A model generated the notes under the pieces. That model made no database searches, had not been told where the DNA came from, and saw only the letters and a list, made by a program, of their open reading frames with translations. This document shows, in pieces, positions 45,352-53,232 of a stretch of 64,000 nucleotides of DNA. Position 1 is the first letter of the stretch, and each line of letters begins with the position of its first letter. The DNA lies in assembly GCF_017833295.1 (NCBI RefSeq), contig NZ_JAFIBW010000001.1, positions 3,499,501-3,563,500 on the forward strand, written 5' to 3'. Source of the DNA: Methylobacterium sp. PvR107. Lineage in GTDB: Bacteria; Pseudomonadota; Alphaproteobacteria; Rhizobiales; Beijerinckiaceae. The position numbers were made by a program, and so were the translations under genes.

Positions 45352-46578
45352 ATGTCCGTCGCGTCCGATCTGACTGCGTCTTCCGAACATGCCGCGCTGC
45401 CGGACGCCCGGCGCACCCTGGTGGCCACCGGCGTGAATCACGCCCTGCATGATGGCTACACCGACCTGATCTACGTGCTGCTGCCGGTCTGGCAGGCGGA
45501 GTTCGGCCTCGACTACGTCGCCCTGGCGTTCCTGCGCTCGCTCTACAACGGGGCGCTGGCGGCGCTGCAGATGCCGGCGAGCCGCCTCGCCCAGGCATGG
45601 GGCGCCCGGACCGTGCTGGTGCTCGGCACCGTGCTCAGCGCGGCGGGCTACGCGATCGCGGGCGCCTCGGGCGGACTCGTCGGCCTCGGGATCGGCCTGC
45701 TGCTCGGCGGCGCCGGCAGCAGCACCCAGCATCCCCTGGCCTCGGCGGTGATCGCCCGGGCCTACGGGACCGACGCCCGCGGGCCCCTCGGCACCTACAA
45801 TTTCACCGGCGATCTCGGGAAGGCGGCGGTGCCGCCCGTGGTCGGCCTCCTGCTGACCCTGACGGGCTGGCGGCACGCGCTCTGGGTGATCGCCGGGGCG
45901 GGGATCGTCGTGGCGCTGGCGGTCGGGCGGCTTCTGCCGCGTGAGCCGGAGTCACGCGGCGGGCGTGCGGCGGCGAAACAGATGACGCACCGGGCTTCCG
46001 GCGGATCGGGCAGCCGCACCGGCTTCCGGCTGCTCGTCGCCATCGGCATGCTCGACAACGCCGCCCGGCCGGCCTTCCTGCTCTACCTGCCGTTCCTGCT
46101 GCAGGAGAAGGGCGCCGCGCTGACCACGGTGGGCCTCGCCCTGTCGCTGGTCTTCGTCGGCGGCGCGCTGGGCAAGGCCGTGTGCGGGCGCCTCGGGGCG
46201 CATCTCGGCGTGACCCGGACCGTGATCCTCACCGAGAGTGGGACGGCGCTGGCGATCCTGGCGGTGATCGTCCTGCCGCTGGCCCCCGGGCTGATCCTGC
46301 TGCCGCTGCTCGGCGTGATGCTGAACGGCACCTCGTCGGTGCTCTACGGCACGGTGCCGGAATTGGCCCCTGGGGGCCGGGTCGAGCACGCTTTCGCGGT
46401 GTTCTACACCTGGACGCTCGGCGGCAGCGCGCTCGCGGCGCCCCTCCTTTACGGAAGGCTCGGCGACGCGGCCGGCCCGCACTGGGCGGCGGTGGCGGCG
46501 GCCGGGACGGCGCTCGCCGTGGTGCCGCTGATGCTGGCCCTGGCGCCGCGCCTCGGGACGGAGCGGCAGCGGGCCTGA
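45352..46578 (+). CDS. MFS transporter, fosmidomycin-resistance-like
   Basis: 408-aa major facilitator with about 12 TM helices: N-terminal NHALHDGYTDLIYVLLPVW, conserved GAGSSTQHPLASAVIARAY, and a central polar loop near residue 210. The H-x3-D-x2 motif in helix 1 and the STQHP motif resemble Fsr-type drug exporters. It likely exports a small toxic compound using the proton gradient. Regulated in all likelihood by the divergent LysR protein. Confidence 0.85.
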   Translation: MSVASDLTASSEHAALPDARRTLVATGVNHALHDGYTDLIYVLLPVWQAEFGLDYVALAFLRSLYNGALAALQMPASRLAQAWGARTVLVLGTVLSAAGYAIAGASGGLVGLGIGLLLGGAGSSTQHPLASAVIARAYGTDARGPLGTYNFTGDLGKAAVPPVVGLLLTLTGWRHALWVIAGAGIVVALAVGRLLPREPESRGGRAAAKQMTHRASGGSGSRTGFRLLVAIGMLDNAARPAFLLYLPFLLQEKGAALTTVGLALSLVFVGGALGKAVCGRLGAHLGVTRTVILTESGTALAILAVIVLPLAPGLILLPLLGVMLNGTSSVLYGTVPELAPGGRVEHAFAVFYTWTLGGSALAAPLLYGRLGDAAGPHWAAVAAAGTALAVVPLMLALAPRLGTERQRA

Positions 46579-46732
46579 GGCCCGGGATCCGCATCCATCA
46601 GACCGCGCCTCAGACCGACAAACCCGTCATTCCGGGACTGCGCGGCAGGGCCCGGAATCCGGAACCTCGGCGCGCTGCCGGCATGGCGCCGCCGGCGGTT
46701 CCAGGTTGCCCGCCGCCGGCGTGCCCCTTCGG

Positions 46733-46765
46733 GTCCGGGCTCGCCTGCGGCGCCCCGGAAGGACG
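46733..46765. repeat. REP-like hairpin, core-side family (copy 1)
   Basis: TCCGGGCTCGCCTGCGGCGC and 13 further bases; differs at two positions from 50109-50141. Lies in the 210-bp gap between convergent genes. Confidence 0.6.
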
Positions 46766-46788
46766 GTGCGTCCCCTCCAGGCACGGCG

Positions 46789-48516
46789 TCAGAGGCCGCC
46801 CAGGGTGCTGACCCGGACGGCCTCCGACCGGCCGTCCACCGCGATGTCGCGGATCGCCTCCGGCGTCACGCGCGCTGCCCGGTAGACCGCCTCCGACACC
46901 ACGGCCACGCAGCTCAGGGTCTTGGTGAGGCCCTGCAGCCGGGACGCGACGTTGACGGTGTCGCCGAGCGCGGTGAAGCGCGCGTCGGTCGCATCCCCCA
47001 TCTCGCCGACGATCGCGGGGCCGGCATGGACGCCGACGCCGTAGCGCAGGATGTGCTCCAGATCCTCCGCCAGCAGCCGGTTCAGGGTCTCGACGGCGTC
47101 GGCGATGCCGTCGATCGCCCGCAGCGCGTTCCGGGCCGCCTGCTCGGGCTCGGTCTCCAGGCCGAACAGGGCCAGGAGCCCGTCGCCGAGGAACTGGTTG
47201 GTCGAGCCGCCGGCCTCCCGCACCGCATCGCCGACCGCGCTGAGGAAGCGGTTGATGATGAACACCGTGTCGTAGGGCAGGCGCTCCTCGGCGAGCCGGG
47301 TCGAGCCGCGCAGGTCGACGAACATCGCCACGATGAAGCGCTCCTCGCCGGATTGCGCCCGGTCGAGCAGGTCCGCCTGGCGCATCCGCGGCTGCGGCGG
47401 CAGCAGCGGCACCACCGACAGGTCGGTCTCGGGCCGGAACTGGCAGGCGAGGCGGACGCCGGGACCCGCCGCGATCCGCTCCAGGACGGCCCGCTCGGCC
47501 CGGCCCGGGGCCGGCGTGCCGTCGCTGCCATCGGTCACCCGGATCCGGCAGGTCGAGCACCGGCCGCGGCCGCCGCAGACGCTGGCATGGGGAATCCGGT
47601 TGCGGCGGCTTGCCTCCAGGACGCTGGTGCCGCGGGGCACCCGGACCACCCGCCCGTCGGGGTAGCTGAGACGGATCGTCCCGCGCTTGACCTCCGCGAA
47701 GGTCCGCGCGCCCCGCGCCGCGATCACCGCGCCGACCAGGGCCGCGTAGGTCAGGAGCATCCGGTCCCGGATGCCGGTGAGCCGCGCCACCTGATCGGGC
47801 AACCCGACATGGACGGGCTTGAGCGCCTCCGCGCGCCAGGCCGGGTCCTGCGCCAGGGCGAGGATCATCCGGCCGCCCTGCGCGAAGCCCAGCAGCGCCA
47901 GGACCGGCACCAGGACCGCGAGGGCCAGCAGCCAGGGCGCCGCGCGCGCGAAGGCGGGCTTCAGCCGGAGCCAGAAATACAGCCCCGTGCAGCCGTGGAT
48001 CCAGGCGATGACCAGCACGGCGACCTGCATCAGGCCGAGCGGCGGCGACGCCACCCAGAAGGCGTAGAGTTCCTGCGCGTAGCCCTTGTCGAGCCCCTCG
48101 GTGACGAACGAGATCCGGGTCCCGGTGATGTGGCTGATCAGCAGCGGCGGGATCAGCAGGCCGGAGACGAGCTGCAGGGCCTCGGAGGGCCGCCAGCGGA
48201 AGAAGCGGGCGGCGTAGAGCGCCTGGAGTCCGAGGAGCAGGTGGCCCAGCAGCGCGCCGTAGAGCAGCGTCAGCCCGAGCGGGTTGAGCCAGAGTGCCGA
48301 GGCGAGGCTGAGCCCGTCCTCCATGGCGTCGAGGGAGATGTTGCCCAGCGCGTGATTGCTCAGATGGGTGAGCACGTAGCCGAACAGGATCAGGCCGCTC
48401 GCCAGCCGCAGGCGGCGCAGGGTCAGGGGCGGCCGGGATCGCGCGGCAGGTGTGGCCGGCCGGGCCTTCGCGGGATCCTCGGTGAGCTGTCGCGTCGCGA
48501 TCGAGGCTGTGCGCAT
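46789..48516 (-). CDS. membrane cytochrome-b/2Fe-2S ferredoxin/class III adenylate cyclase fusion (CyaC-like)
   Basis: 575 aa in three parts. Residues 35-265 form about six TM helices with His51, His55, His92, His129 and His174 placed as haem ligands, like a diheme cytochrome b anchor. Residues 278-365 form a 2Fe-2S ferredoxin with Cys314, Cys320, Cys323 and Cys358 ([12 protein letters not shown]). Residues 390-575 form a class III nucleotide cyclase with metal-binding Asp401 ([12 protein letters not shown]) and Asp445 ([13 protein letters not shown]). The same architecture is known from Sinorhizobium CyaC, described as a redox/quinone-responsive adenylate cyclase. It should make cAMP according to the respiratory-chain redox state. 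The start at 48516 is where homology begins. Confidence 0.85.
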   Translation of the reverse strand: MRTASIATRQLTEDPAKARPATPAARSRPPLTLRRLRLASGLILFGYVLTHLSNHALGNISLDAMEDGLSLASALWLNPLGLTLLYGALLGHLLLGLQALYAARFFRWRPSEALQLVSGLLIPPLLISHITGTRISFVTEGLDKGYAQELYAFWVASPPLGLMQVAVLVIAWIHGCTGLYFWLRLKPAFARAAPWLLALAVLVPVLALLGFAQGGRMILALAQDPAWRAEALKPVHVGLPDQVARLTGIRDRMLLTYAALVGAVIAARGARTFAEVKRGTIRLSYPDGRVVRVPRGTSVLEASRRNRIPHASVCGGRGRCSTCRIRVTDGSDGTPAPGRAERAVLERIAAGPGVRLACQFRPETDLSVVPLLPPQPRMRQADLLDRAQSGEERFIVAMFVDLRGSTRLAEERLPYDTVFIINRFLSAVGDAVREAGGSTNQFLGDGLLALFGLETEPEQAARNALRAIDGIADAVETLNRLLAEDLEHILRYGVGVHAGPAIVGEMGDATDARFTALGDTVNVASRLQGLTKTLSCVAVVSEAVYRAARVTPEAIRDIAVDGRSEAVRVSTLGGL

Positions 48517-48598
48517 CGTGCTGGGAGATCCGATCGGATCGGCCGTGGGCCCGCAATTCGCCGACCCTGGTACCAGCAAGACTTCCGGCACGTCCGAT

Positions 48599-49924
48599 TT
48601 ATTTCTGTTCGGGCCCCGTTCGCGGGTCGAGAGGGGGCTCGCCCGCGAAGGCCAAGAGGACCTCGTCGGCGGCCCGCAGCCCGGATTCGTAGGCGCCGCG
48701 CACGGTGGTGAAGGCATCGGGGGAGGTCGCCTCGCCGGCGAAGAACAGGCGGCCCTCCACCGGCGCCGCCAGGATCGCGCGCTGGCCGGCCGCGCCGGGC
48801 CGGGCATACGCGTAGGAGCCGCGCACCGACGGGTCCTGACCCCAGCGCGTCACGGTGAGGCCGGACGCCCGCCGGCGGAACGCCGCGCCCAGCAGCCCGG
48901 CCAGCTCGTCGAGGGCGAAGGCGGTGGCGGCTGCGTCCCCGGCCCGCTCCAGCTCCCGGGCGAGGGCGCCGCCGAAATACCCCTCGATCACCGGCCGGCC
49001 GAACGGGCGCAGGTGATAGGCACCGGTGCGCGCGCTGCGCGGGTTGCCGATCAGGTGCCCGTCCGCCGGCAGCGCCTCGGGCGCGGCGAGGTGCAGGAAG
49101 ACCTTGTTGGCGAGCCCGAGCGGCAGGTCCTGCGCGGCCGCCTCCTTGTCGGGCAGCGCCGGCGCGAAGCGGAGTCCGCCCTCCGCCAGGACGTTGGTCG
49201 AGACCGTCACGACGACGGCGCGGGCCTGGAGGGTGCCGCGCGGGGTCTCCAGCCGGATCGGACCGGCCCCGCCATGATCGATCCGGGTCACCGGCGTGCC
49301 GAGCGTCACCGGCTGGCCGGCGCCGTACGCCGCCACCGCGCGCCCGTAGCCCTCCGCCACCCGCCAGTCCGATCCGTGGACGCGGTAGCGGGCCGAATCG
49401 TGGAGCGAGAGGTCCGCGAGTTCGGCACCGCTCACGTAGCCGCTCACCGCGTCGAGGAGCGGGTTCCACGGATTGCCCGGTTCGAGGAGGTCGGCGAGGG
49501 GGCGGTCAACCGGATCCCGCGCCGCTGCCGCCTGTCGCGCCGCGAAGGCCTCGGCGGCCGCCTCGTAGGCCGCCTGGTCCTCCGGCGGGAAGCCGAGATC
49601 GCGGTGCTGCACGTCCCAGGGGGCGGGGGTGCGGTCGACCTGCAGGCCGAGCGCCTCGGCGATCGGCAGCCAGGGGTTGCTCTCGGCGCCGTGCAGCCAG
49701 CCGCAGCCGAGGTCGAGGGGGGCACCGGTCGCGGGGGGCACGATCGTGTGGGCCCGCCCGCCAGGGCGCTCCGCCGCCTCGACCACGCGGATCCGCAATG
49801 CCGGCCGCCGTTCGGCCAGCCGGCGCGCCGCGGCGAGGCCCGCGGCACCCGCGCCCACGATGGCGACATCGGCCGTCTCGGAAGTGCTCAGGTCCCGATG
49901 CCTCCCCGGCGCGATCGTGTCCAT
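48599..49924 (-). CDS. FAD-dependent amine oxidase
   Basis: 441-aa flavin monoamine-oxidase-type protein. The FAD-binding Rossmann motif is [20 protein letters not shown], with [14 protein letters not shown] as the GG-motif, [11 protein letters not shown] near the substrate site and the C-terminal flavin segment [13 protein letters not shown]. It likely oxidises a primary or secondary amine to imine plus H2O2. No signal peptide is obvious. The adjacent cyclase gene is on the same strand, 82 bp away. Confidence 0.85.
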   Translation of the reverse strand: MDTIAPGRHRDLSTSETADVAIVGAGAAGLAAARRLAERRPALRIRVVEAAERPGGRAHTIVPPATGAPLDLGCGWLHGAESNPWLPIAEALGLQVDRTPAPWDVQHRDLGFPPEDQAAYEAAAEAFAARQAAAARDPVDRPLADLLEPGNPWNPLLDAVSGYVSGAELADLSLHDSARYRVHGSDWRVAEGYGRAVAAYGAGQPVTLGTPVTRIDHGGAGPIRLETPRGTLQARAVVVTVSTNVLAEGGLRFAPALPDKEAAAQDLPLGLANKVFLHLAAPEALPADGHLIGNPRSARTGAYHLRPFGRPVIEGYFGGALARELERAGDAAATAFALDELAGLLGAAFRRRASGLTVTRWGQDPSVRGSYAYARPGAAGQRAILAAPVEGRLFFAGEATSPDAFTTVRGAYESGLRAADEVLLAFAGEPPLDPRTGPEQK

Positions 49925-50108
49925 GTGGTGGATTCAACCCGAGGGACGCGGCGTGGGTTGCCCGATCGGGAAGCCGCGGCTGCCCGTCTCGATCATCGCC
50001 TCGTCGCTCCGGGGTCGCGCAGCGGAGCCCGGACCCGGAGGGCAAGCCGGAGGCGGGCAGTCCGGAGCCGTCGGCACTCCAAGGTCTTGAACGCTTTGCA
50101 TTTCTGGT

Positions 50109-50141
50109 TCCGGGCTCGCCTGCGGGGCCCCGGAACGACGG
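50109..50141. repeat. REP-like hairpin, core-side family (copy 2)
   Basis: TCCGGGCTCGCCTGCGGGGC then CCCGGAACGACGG; forms a hairpin with TTCCGGG/CCCGGAA arms. Near relative at 46733-46765. Lies just upstream of the glycosylase gene. Confidence 0.6.
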
Positions 50142-50188
50142 GGCGGATGCGTGGGTTGCGGAATCGAGCAGCCCGACCCGGAGCCCCG

Positions 50189-50764
50189 ATGCTGGACACG
50201 TATTTCGCCCGGAGCGCCACCGCCGTGGCGCCCGACCTGGTCGGCGCCCGGCTGTTCGTCGGGGAGGCCGGCGGCGTGATCGTCGAGACGGAGGCCTACG
50301 ACCGGACCGACCCGGCCTCGCACAGCTTCAATGGTCCGACGCGGCGCAACGCCAGCATGTTCGGGCCGCCCGCGCACGTCTACGTCTACCGCTCCTACGG
50401 GATGCACTGGTGCCTGAACCTCGTCTGCGCGGCCGGCGGCGCGGTGCTGATCCGGGCGATCGAGCCGACACAGGGGCTCGCCGCCATGCGGGCGCGCCGG
50501 GGCACGGCGGAGCCGCGGCTGCTCTGCGCCGGTCCTGGTCGCCTCGCCCAGGCGCTCGGCATCACCGGCGCGCTGGACGGAGCGCCCCTCGGGCAGGCGC
50601 CGTTCCGCTTCGAGCCCCGCATGGGGGCGGCCGACGTGGTGAGCGACCGGCGCATCGGGATCACGCGCGGCGCGGAGACGCCCTGGCGCTTCCTGCTCGC
50701 CGGCTCCCGGTTCGTCAGCCGGCCGGCACGGCGGCCCCTATCCGGGACGCCCCTTCCGCCCTGA
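50189..50764 (+). CDS. 3-methyladenine DNA glycosylase (AAG/MPG family)
   Basis: 191-aa AAG-type glycosylase that removes alkylated purines in base-excision repair. Diagnostic blocks are [20 protein letters not shown] (with the catalytic Glu), [20 protein letters not shown] and a late [14 protein letters not shown]. The length is normal. A long upstream in-frame extension is only antisense shadow of neighbouring genes, so the ATG at 50189, where the homologous core begins, is used. Confidence 0.9.
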   Translation: MLDTYFARSATAVAPDLVGARLFVGEAGGVIVETEAYDRTDPASHSFNGPTRRNASMFGPPAHVYVYRSYGMHWCLNLVCAAGGAVLIRAIEPTQGLAAMRARRGTAEPRLLCAGPGRLAQALGITGALDGAPLGQAPFRFEPRMGAADVVSDRRIGITRGAETPWRFLLAGSRFVSRPARRPLSGTPLPP

Positions 50765-50861
50765 CTCCAGGATGATCCCTGCTCCGGCTGTCGCGCCGGC
50801 GGCCCGCAGCGCCGGCGGCGTATCCACCGCCGCAGATCTGTCTTCGTGCACTGGAGGGCCC

Positions 50862-51122
50862 GTGCTGGTCCTGACGAAGCCGCGGGCCCTACCGCGTGCC
50901 CGTCGATCGCAAGCCGGTTCCCGTGTGCGAGCATGTTGAGGATGCGATCATCCGGGTTACGCGGACCAGCATCTGCGGATCTGATCTTCACCTGTACCAT
51001 GGCATGGTGCCGGATACGCGCGTCGGCATGACGTTCGGCCACGAATTCACGGTCGTGGTCTTCGGTGCCGGACCGGTCGGCAGGCGTTCCGGTACAGCGA
51101 GTCCCAGTGGGCGCATTGGCTG
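50862..51122 (+). pseudogene. zinc-dependent alcohol dehydrogenase, frameshifted and internally deleted
   Basis: A GTG at 50862 (GGAGG upstream) begins MLVLTKPRA. One frame over, GPYRVPVDRKPVPVCEHVED continues with the catalytic-zinc segment TSICGSDLHLYHGM and FGHEFTVV. The text then jumps directly to the cofactor motif VFGAGPVG and is lost. Normal enzymes of this type (glutathione-independent formaldehyde dehydrogenase-like) have about 380 residues; fewer than 80 survive here. Confidence 0.7.
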
Positions 51123-51329
51123 ATGCTGATGGCGGCCGACCGGGTGAACGTCGTCGAGGGCGTGGTCGACGACCTCGCGCGGGGCCGCGTGCCCAACGTC
51201 CCGGCCGAGATGGGCGCCCGGGCCGAGCTGGCCCACAACCGGTCCGGACTGGCGGCCAAGCTCGCGCTCACCGGCGCGGCGATCGGGCTCGGGATCCTGG
51301 TCACGCGTCTGGCGCGGGCCGAGCGCTAG
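51123..51329 (+). CDS. small hypothetical protein with C-terminal membrane helix
   Basis: 68 aa from ATG 51123: DRVNVVEGVVDDLARGRVPN, then LALTGAAIGLGILVTRLARA, a single TM helix at the C terminus. The same frame is open upstream and reads plausibly (RQAFRYSESQWAHW), so this may be the 3' end of a truncated gene rather than a complete one. It overlaps the end of the XRE regulator gene by 4 bp. Function unknown. Confidence 0.4.
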   Translation: MLMAADRVNVVEGVVDDLARGRVPNVPAEMGARAELAHNRSGLAAKLALTGAAIGLGILVTRLARAER

Positions 51330-52162
51330 GGCCGTTCCGGCCGGCGCTCCTGCAGCAGCGTGCGGATCCGGTCGCGGACGACCTCGGCGACCGGGCTGTA
51401 GACGATCAGGCCGAGATCGGGCCGGCCGTCGACCGCGAAGGCCGAGTATTCCAGCTCGATCCAGCCCAGGACGGGGTGCCGGATCTGCTTGACCCCGTCC
51501 CCGTGCGGGTGGACGTCGTTCTCGCGCCACAGGGCGGCGAAGTCCGGGCTGGTCCGGCAGAGCTCGTCCACCAGCGCGCCGACCTCCGACACGGCGCCGG
51601 CCCGGGCCGCATCCGCCCGGAACGCGCCGACCACGACCCGGGCCACGCTTTCCCAATCGTGCTGCGCCGCCCGCACCCGCGGGTCACCGAACATGCGGCG
51701 CAGGATGTTGCGCTCACCGGGCGGGACGGTGGCCCAGTCGGTCAGCACCACGGCGGCGGCCGGGTTCCAGGCGACGACGTCCCAGGTCGCGGTCTTGACC
51801 AGCGCCGGGCTGGTCTCGAGCGTGTCGAGCAGCCGCTGCAGCCGCGGCGTGATCCCCGCGGCCGGCCTGTAGCGGACCTCCGGCGGCCGGCCGAGGGCCA
51901 GCATGAAGATGTGCTCGCGTTCGGGCTCGGTCAGCATCAGCCCGGTGGCGATGCGGTTCAGCACGTCCGCCGAGGGCGCGCCGCCGCGCCCCTGCTCCAG
52001 CCACGTGTACCAGGTCGCGCTGATGTTCGCGCGCTGGGCGACCTCCTCCCGACGCAGGCCCGGCGTGCGCCGCCGCCCGGCGAAGCCGAGGGCGGCCGGA
52101 TCGAGCTTGGCGCGCCGGTCTCGCAGGTATGTGCCCAGAAGCGTCTCGGAACCGGCCGGCAT
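51326..52162 (-). CDS. XRE-type regulator with MmyB-like ligand domain
   Basis: 278-aa regulator. The Cro/C1 HTH is in residues 10-75 (RTPGLRREEVAQRANISATW). A PAS-like MmyB ligand-binding domain follows (VVAWNPAAAVVLTDW, RRMFGDPRVRAAQHDW). In actinobacteria and proteobacteria such proteins bind fatty acids or other small hydrophobic ligands and repress a divergent oxidoreductase. That layout is seen here: the NAD-epimerase gene starts 98 bp away on the other strand. Confidence 0.88.
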   Translation of the reverse strand: MPAGSETLLGTYLRDRRAKLDPAALGFAGRRRTPGLRREEVAQRANISATWYTWLEQGRGGAPSADVLNRIATGLMLTEPEREHIFMLALGRPPEVRYRPAAGITPRLQRLLDTLETSPALVKTATWDVVAWNPAAAVVLTDWATVPPGERNILRRMFGDPRVRAAQHDWESVARVVVGAFRADAARAGAVSEVGALVDELCRTSPDFAALWRENDVHPHGDGVKQIRHPVLGWIELEYSAFAVDGRPDLGLIVYSPVAEVVRDRIRTLLQERRPERP

Positions 52163-52168
52163 CGCGAT

Positions 52169-52211
52169 CCTGTTAGCCGCTATACCCGTATACGATCACG
52201 TCTTTAACAGG
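52169..52211. promoter_or_regulatory. operator-like inverted repeats between XRE regulator and epimerase
   Basis: CCTGTTA (52169-52175) and its inverted copy TAACAGG (52205-52211) bracket the palindrome TATACCCGTATA (52181-52192). The array is centred in the divergent gap and is the likely binding site of the XRE-type protein. Confidence 0.5.
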
Positions 52212-52259
52212 ATGGACCGCGCGCCGACACTGGGGCTCCCCCATCAACGGACGCGATCC

Positions 52260-53159
52260 ATGCGCATCTTCCTCACCGGCGCCACCGGCTTCATCGGCTC
52301 GGCCCTGATCCCGGACCTCCAGGCGGCCGGGCATCAGGTCCTCGGCTTCACCCGGTCCGATGCCGGGGCCCGCAGGCTCGCCGAGGCCGGGGTCGAGCCG
52401 CTCCGGGGCGACCTCACCGACCTCGACCGCCTGCGTGACGGCGCCGCCCGGGCCGACGGCGTGATCCACGCCGCCTTCGACCACGACGATTTCACGAACT
52501 TCGTCGCCAATTGCGAGAAGGACCGGCGTGCCATCGCGGCGCTCGGTGAGGCCCTGAAAGGGTCTGACCGGCCTCTGGTCATCACCTCGGGGACCGGGAT
52601 CGGCTGCCCCGCGCCGGGCGTCCCGGCGACCGAGGACGTCTTCAACACCGCGCATCCGAACCCCCGCATCGCCTCCGAGCTGGCGGGGGCGGCTCTGTTG
52701 GAGGCGGGGGTGAACGTCTCGGTGATGCGCCTCCCGCAGGTCCACGACACGGTCAAGCAGGGGCTCGTGACCTACCTGATCGACCTGGCCCGCCGGACCG
52801 GCGTGTCCGCCTCTATCGGGGACGGGGCCAACCGCTGGCCGGCGGGGCCGGTCTACGACGTGGCGCGGCTCTACCGGCTGGCCCTGGAGGCGGCGCAGCC
52901 CGGCGCGCGCTACCACGCGGTCGCCGAGGAGGGCGTCCCGGCCCACGCCATCGCGGCGGTGATCGGGCGGGGCCTCGGCGTGCCGGTCGTCAGCCTGCCG
53001 CCCGGGGAGGCCGGCCATTTCGGCTGGCTCGCCGCCTTCGTCGGCCTCGACATGCCGGCCTCCAGCGCCTGGACGCAGGCCCGGCTCGGCTGGGCGCCGA
53101 CCGGGCCGGGGCTGATCGCGGATCTCGAGCGGATGGATTACGGCACGGTGCGGGTTTAG
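52260..53159 (+). CDS. NAD-dependent epimerase/dehydratase-type extended SDR
   Basis: 299-aa atypical SDR: MRIFLTGATGFIGSALIPDL is the Rossmann motif and HAAFDHDDFTNFVANCEKDR is a conserved block of this subgroup. The active-site Tyr-x3-Lys is not in its usual place, suggesting a reductase of the NmrA/DUF-like branch. The C-terminal GAGHFGW-type segment reads GEAGHFGWLAAFVGLDMP. Probably repressed by the divergent XRE regulator; such genes often respond to quinones or other electrophiles. Confidence 0.85.
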   Translation: MRIFLTGATGFIGSALIPDLQAAGHQVLGFTRSDAGARRLAEAGVEPLRGDLTDLDRLRDGAARADGVIHAAFDHDDFTNFVANCEKDRRAIAALGEALKGSDRPLVITSGTGIGCPAPGVPATEDVFNTAHPNPRIASELAGAALLEAGVNVSVMRLPQVHDTVKQGLVTYLIDLARRTGVSASIGDGANRWPAGPVYDVARLYRLALEAAQPGARYHAVAEEGVPAHAIAAVIGRGLGVPVVSLPPGEAGHFGWLAAFVGLDMPASSAWTQARLGWAPTGPGLIADLERMDYGTVRV

Positions 53160-53171
53160 CGGCCGCCGCTT

Positions 53172-53207
53172 CCGCCCCCTCCCCACCGCAGCGGGAGAGG
53201 GGGGCGG
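53172..53207. terminator. GC-rich hairpin between convergent genes
   Basis: CCGCCCCCT (53172-53180) pairs with AGGGGGGCGG (53198-53207) between the epimerase gene (+) and recD2 (-). There is no T run, so termination is possible rather than certain. Confidence 0.4.
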
Positions 53208-53232
53208 TGGCGGGTCTGACCGCCCTTCGGCT

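Noticed and set aside
46610..48556. 648-codon minus-strand frame in a second phase
   Set aside because: Same strand as the cyclase but out of its frame; low-complexity Arg/Pro/Gly text, no domain.
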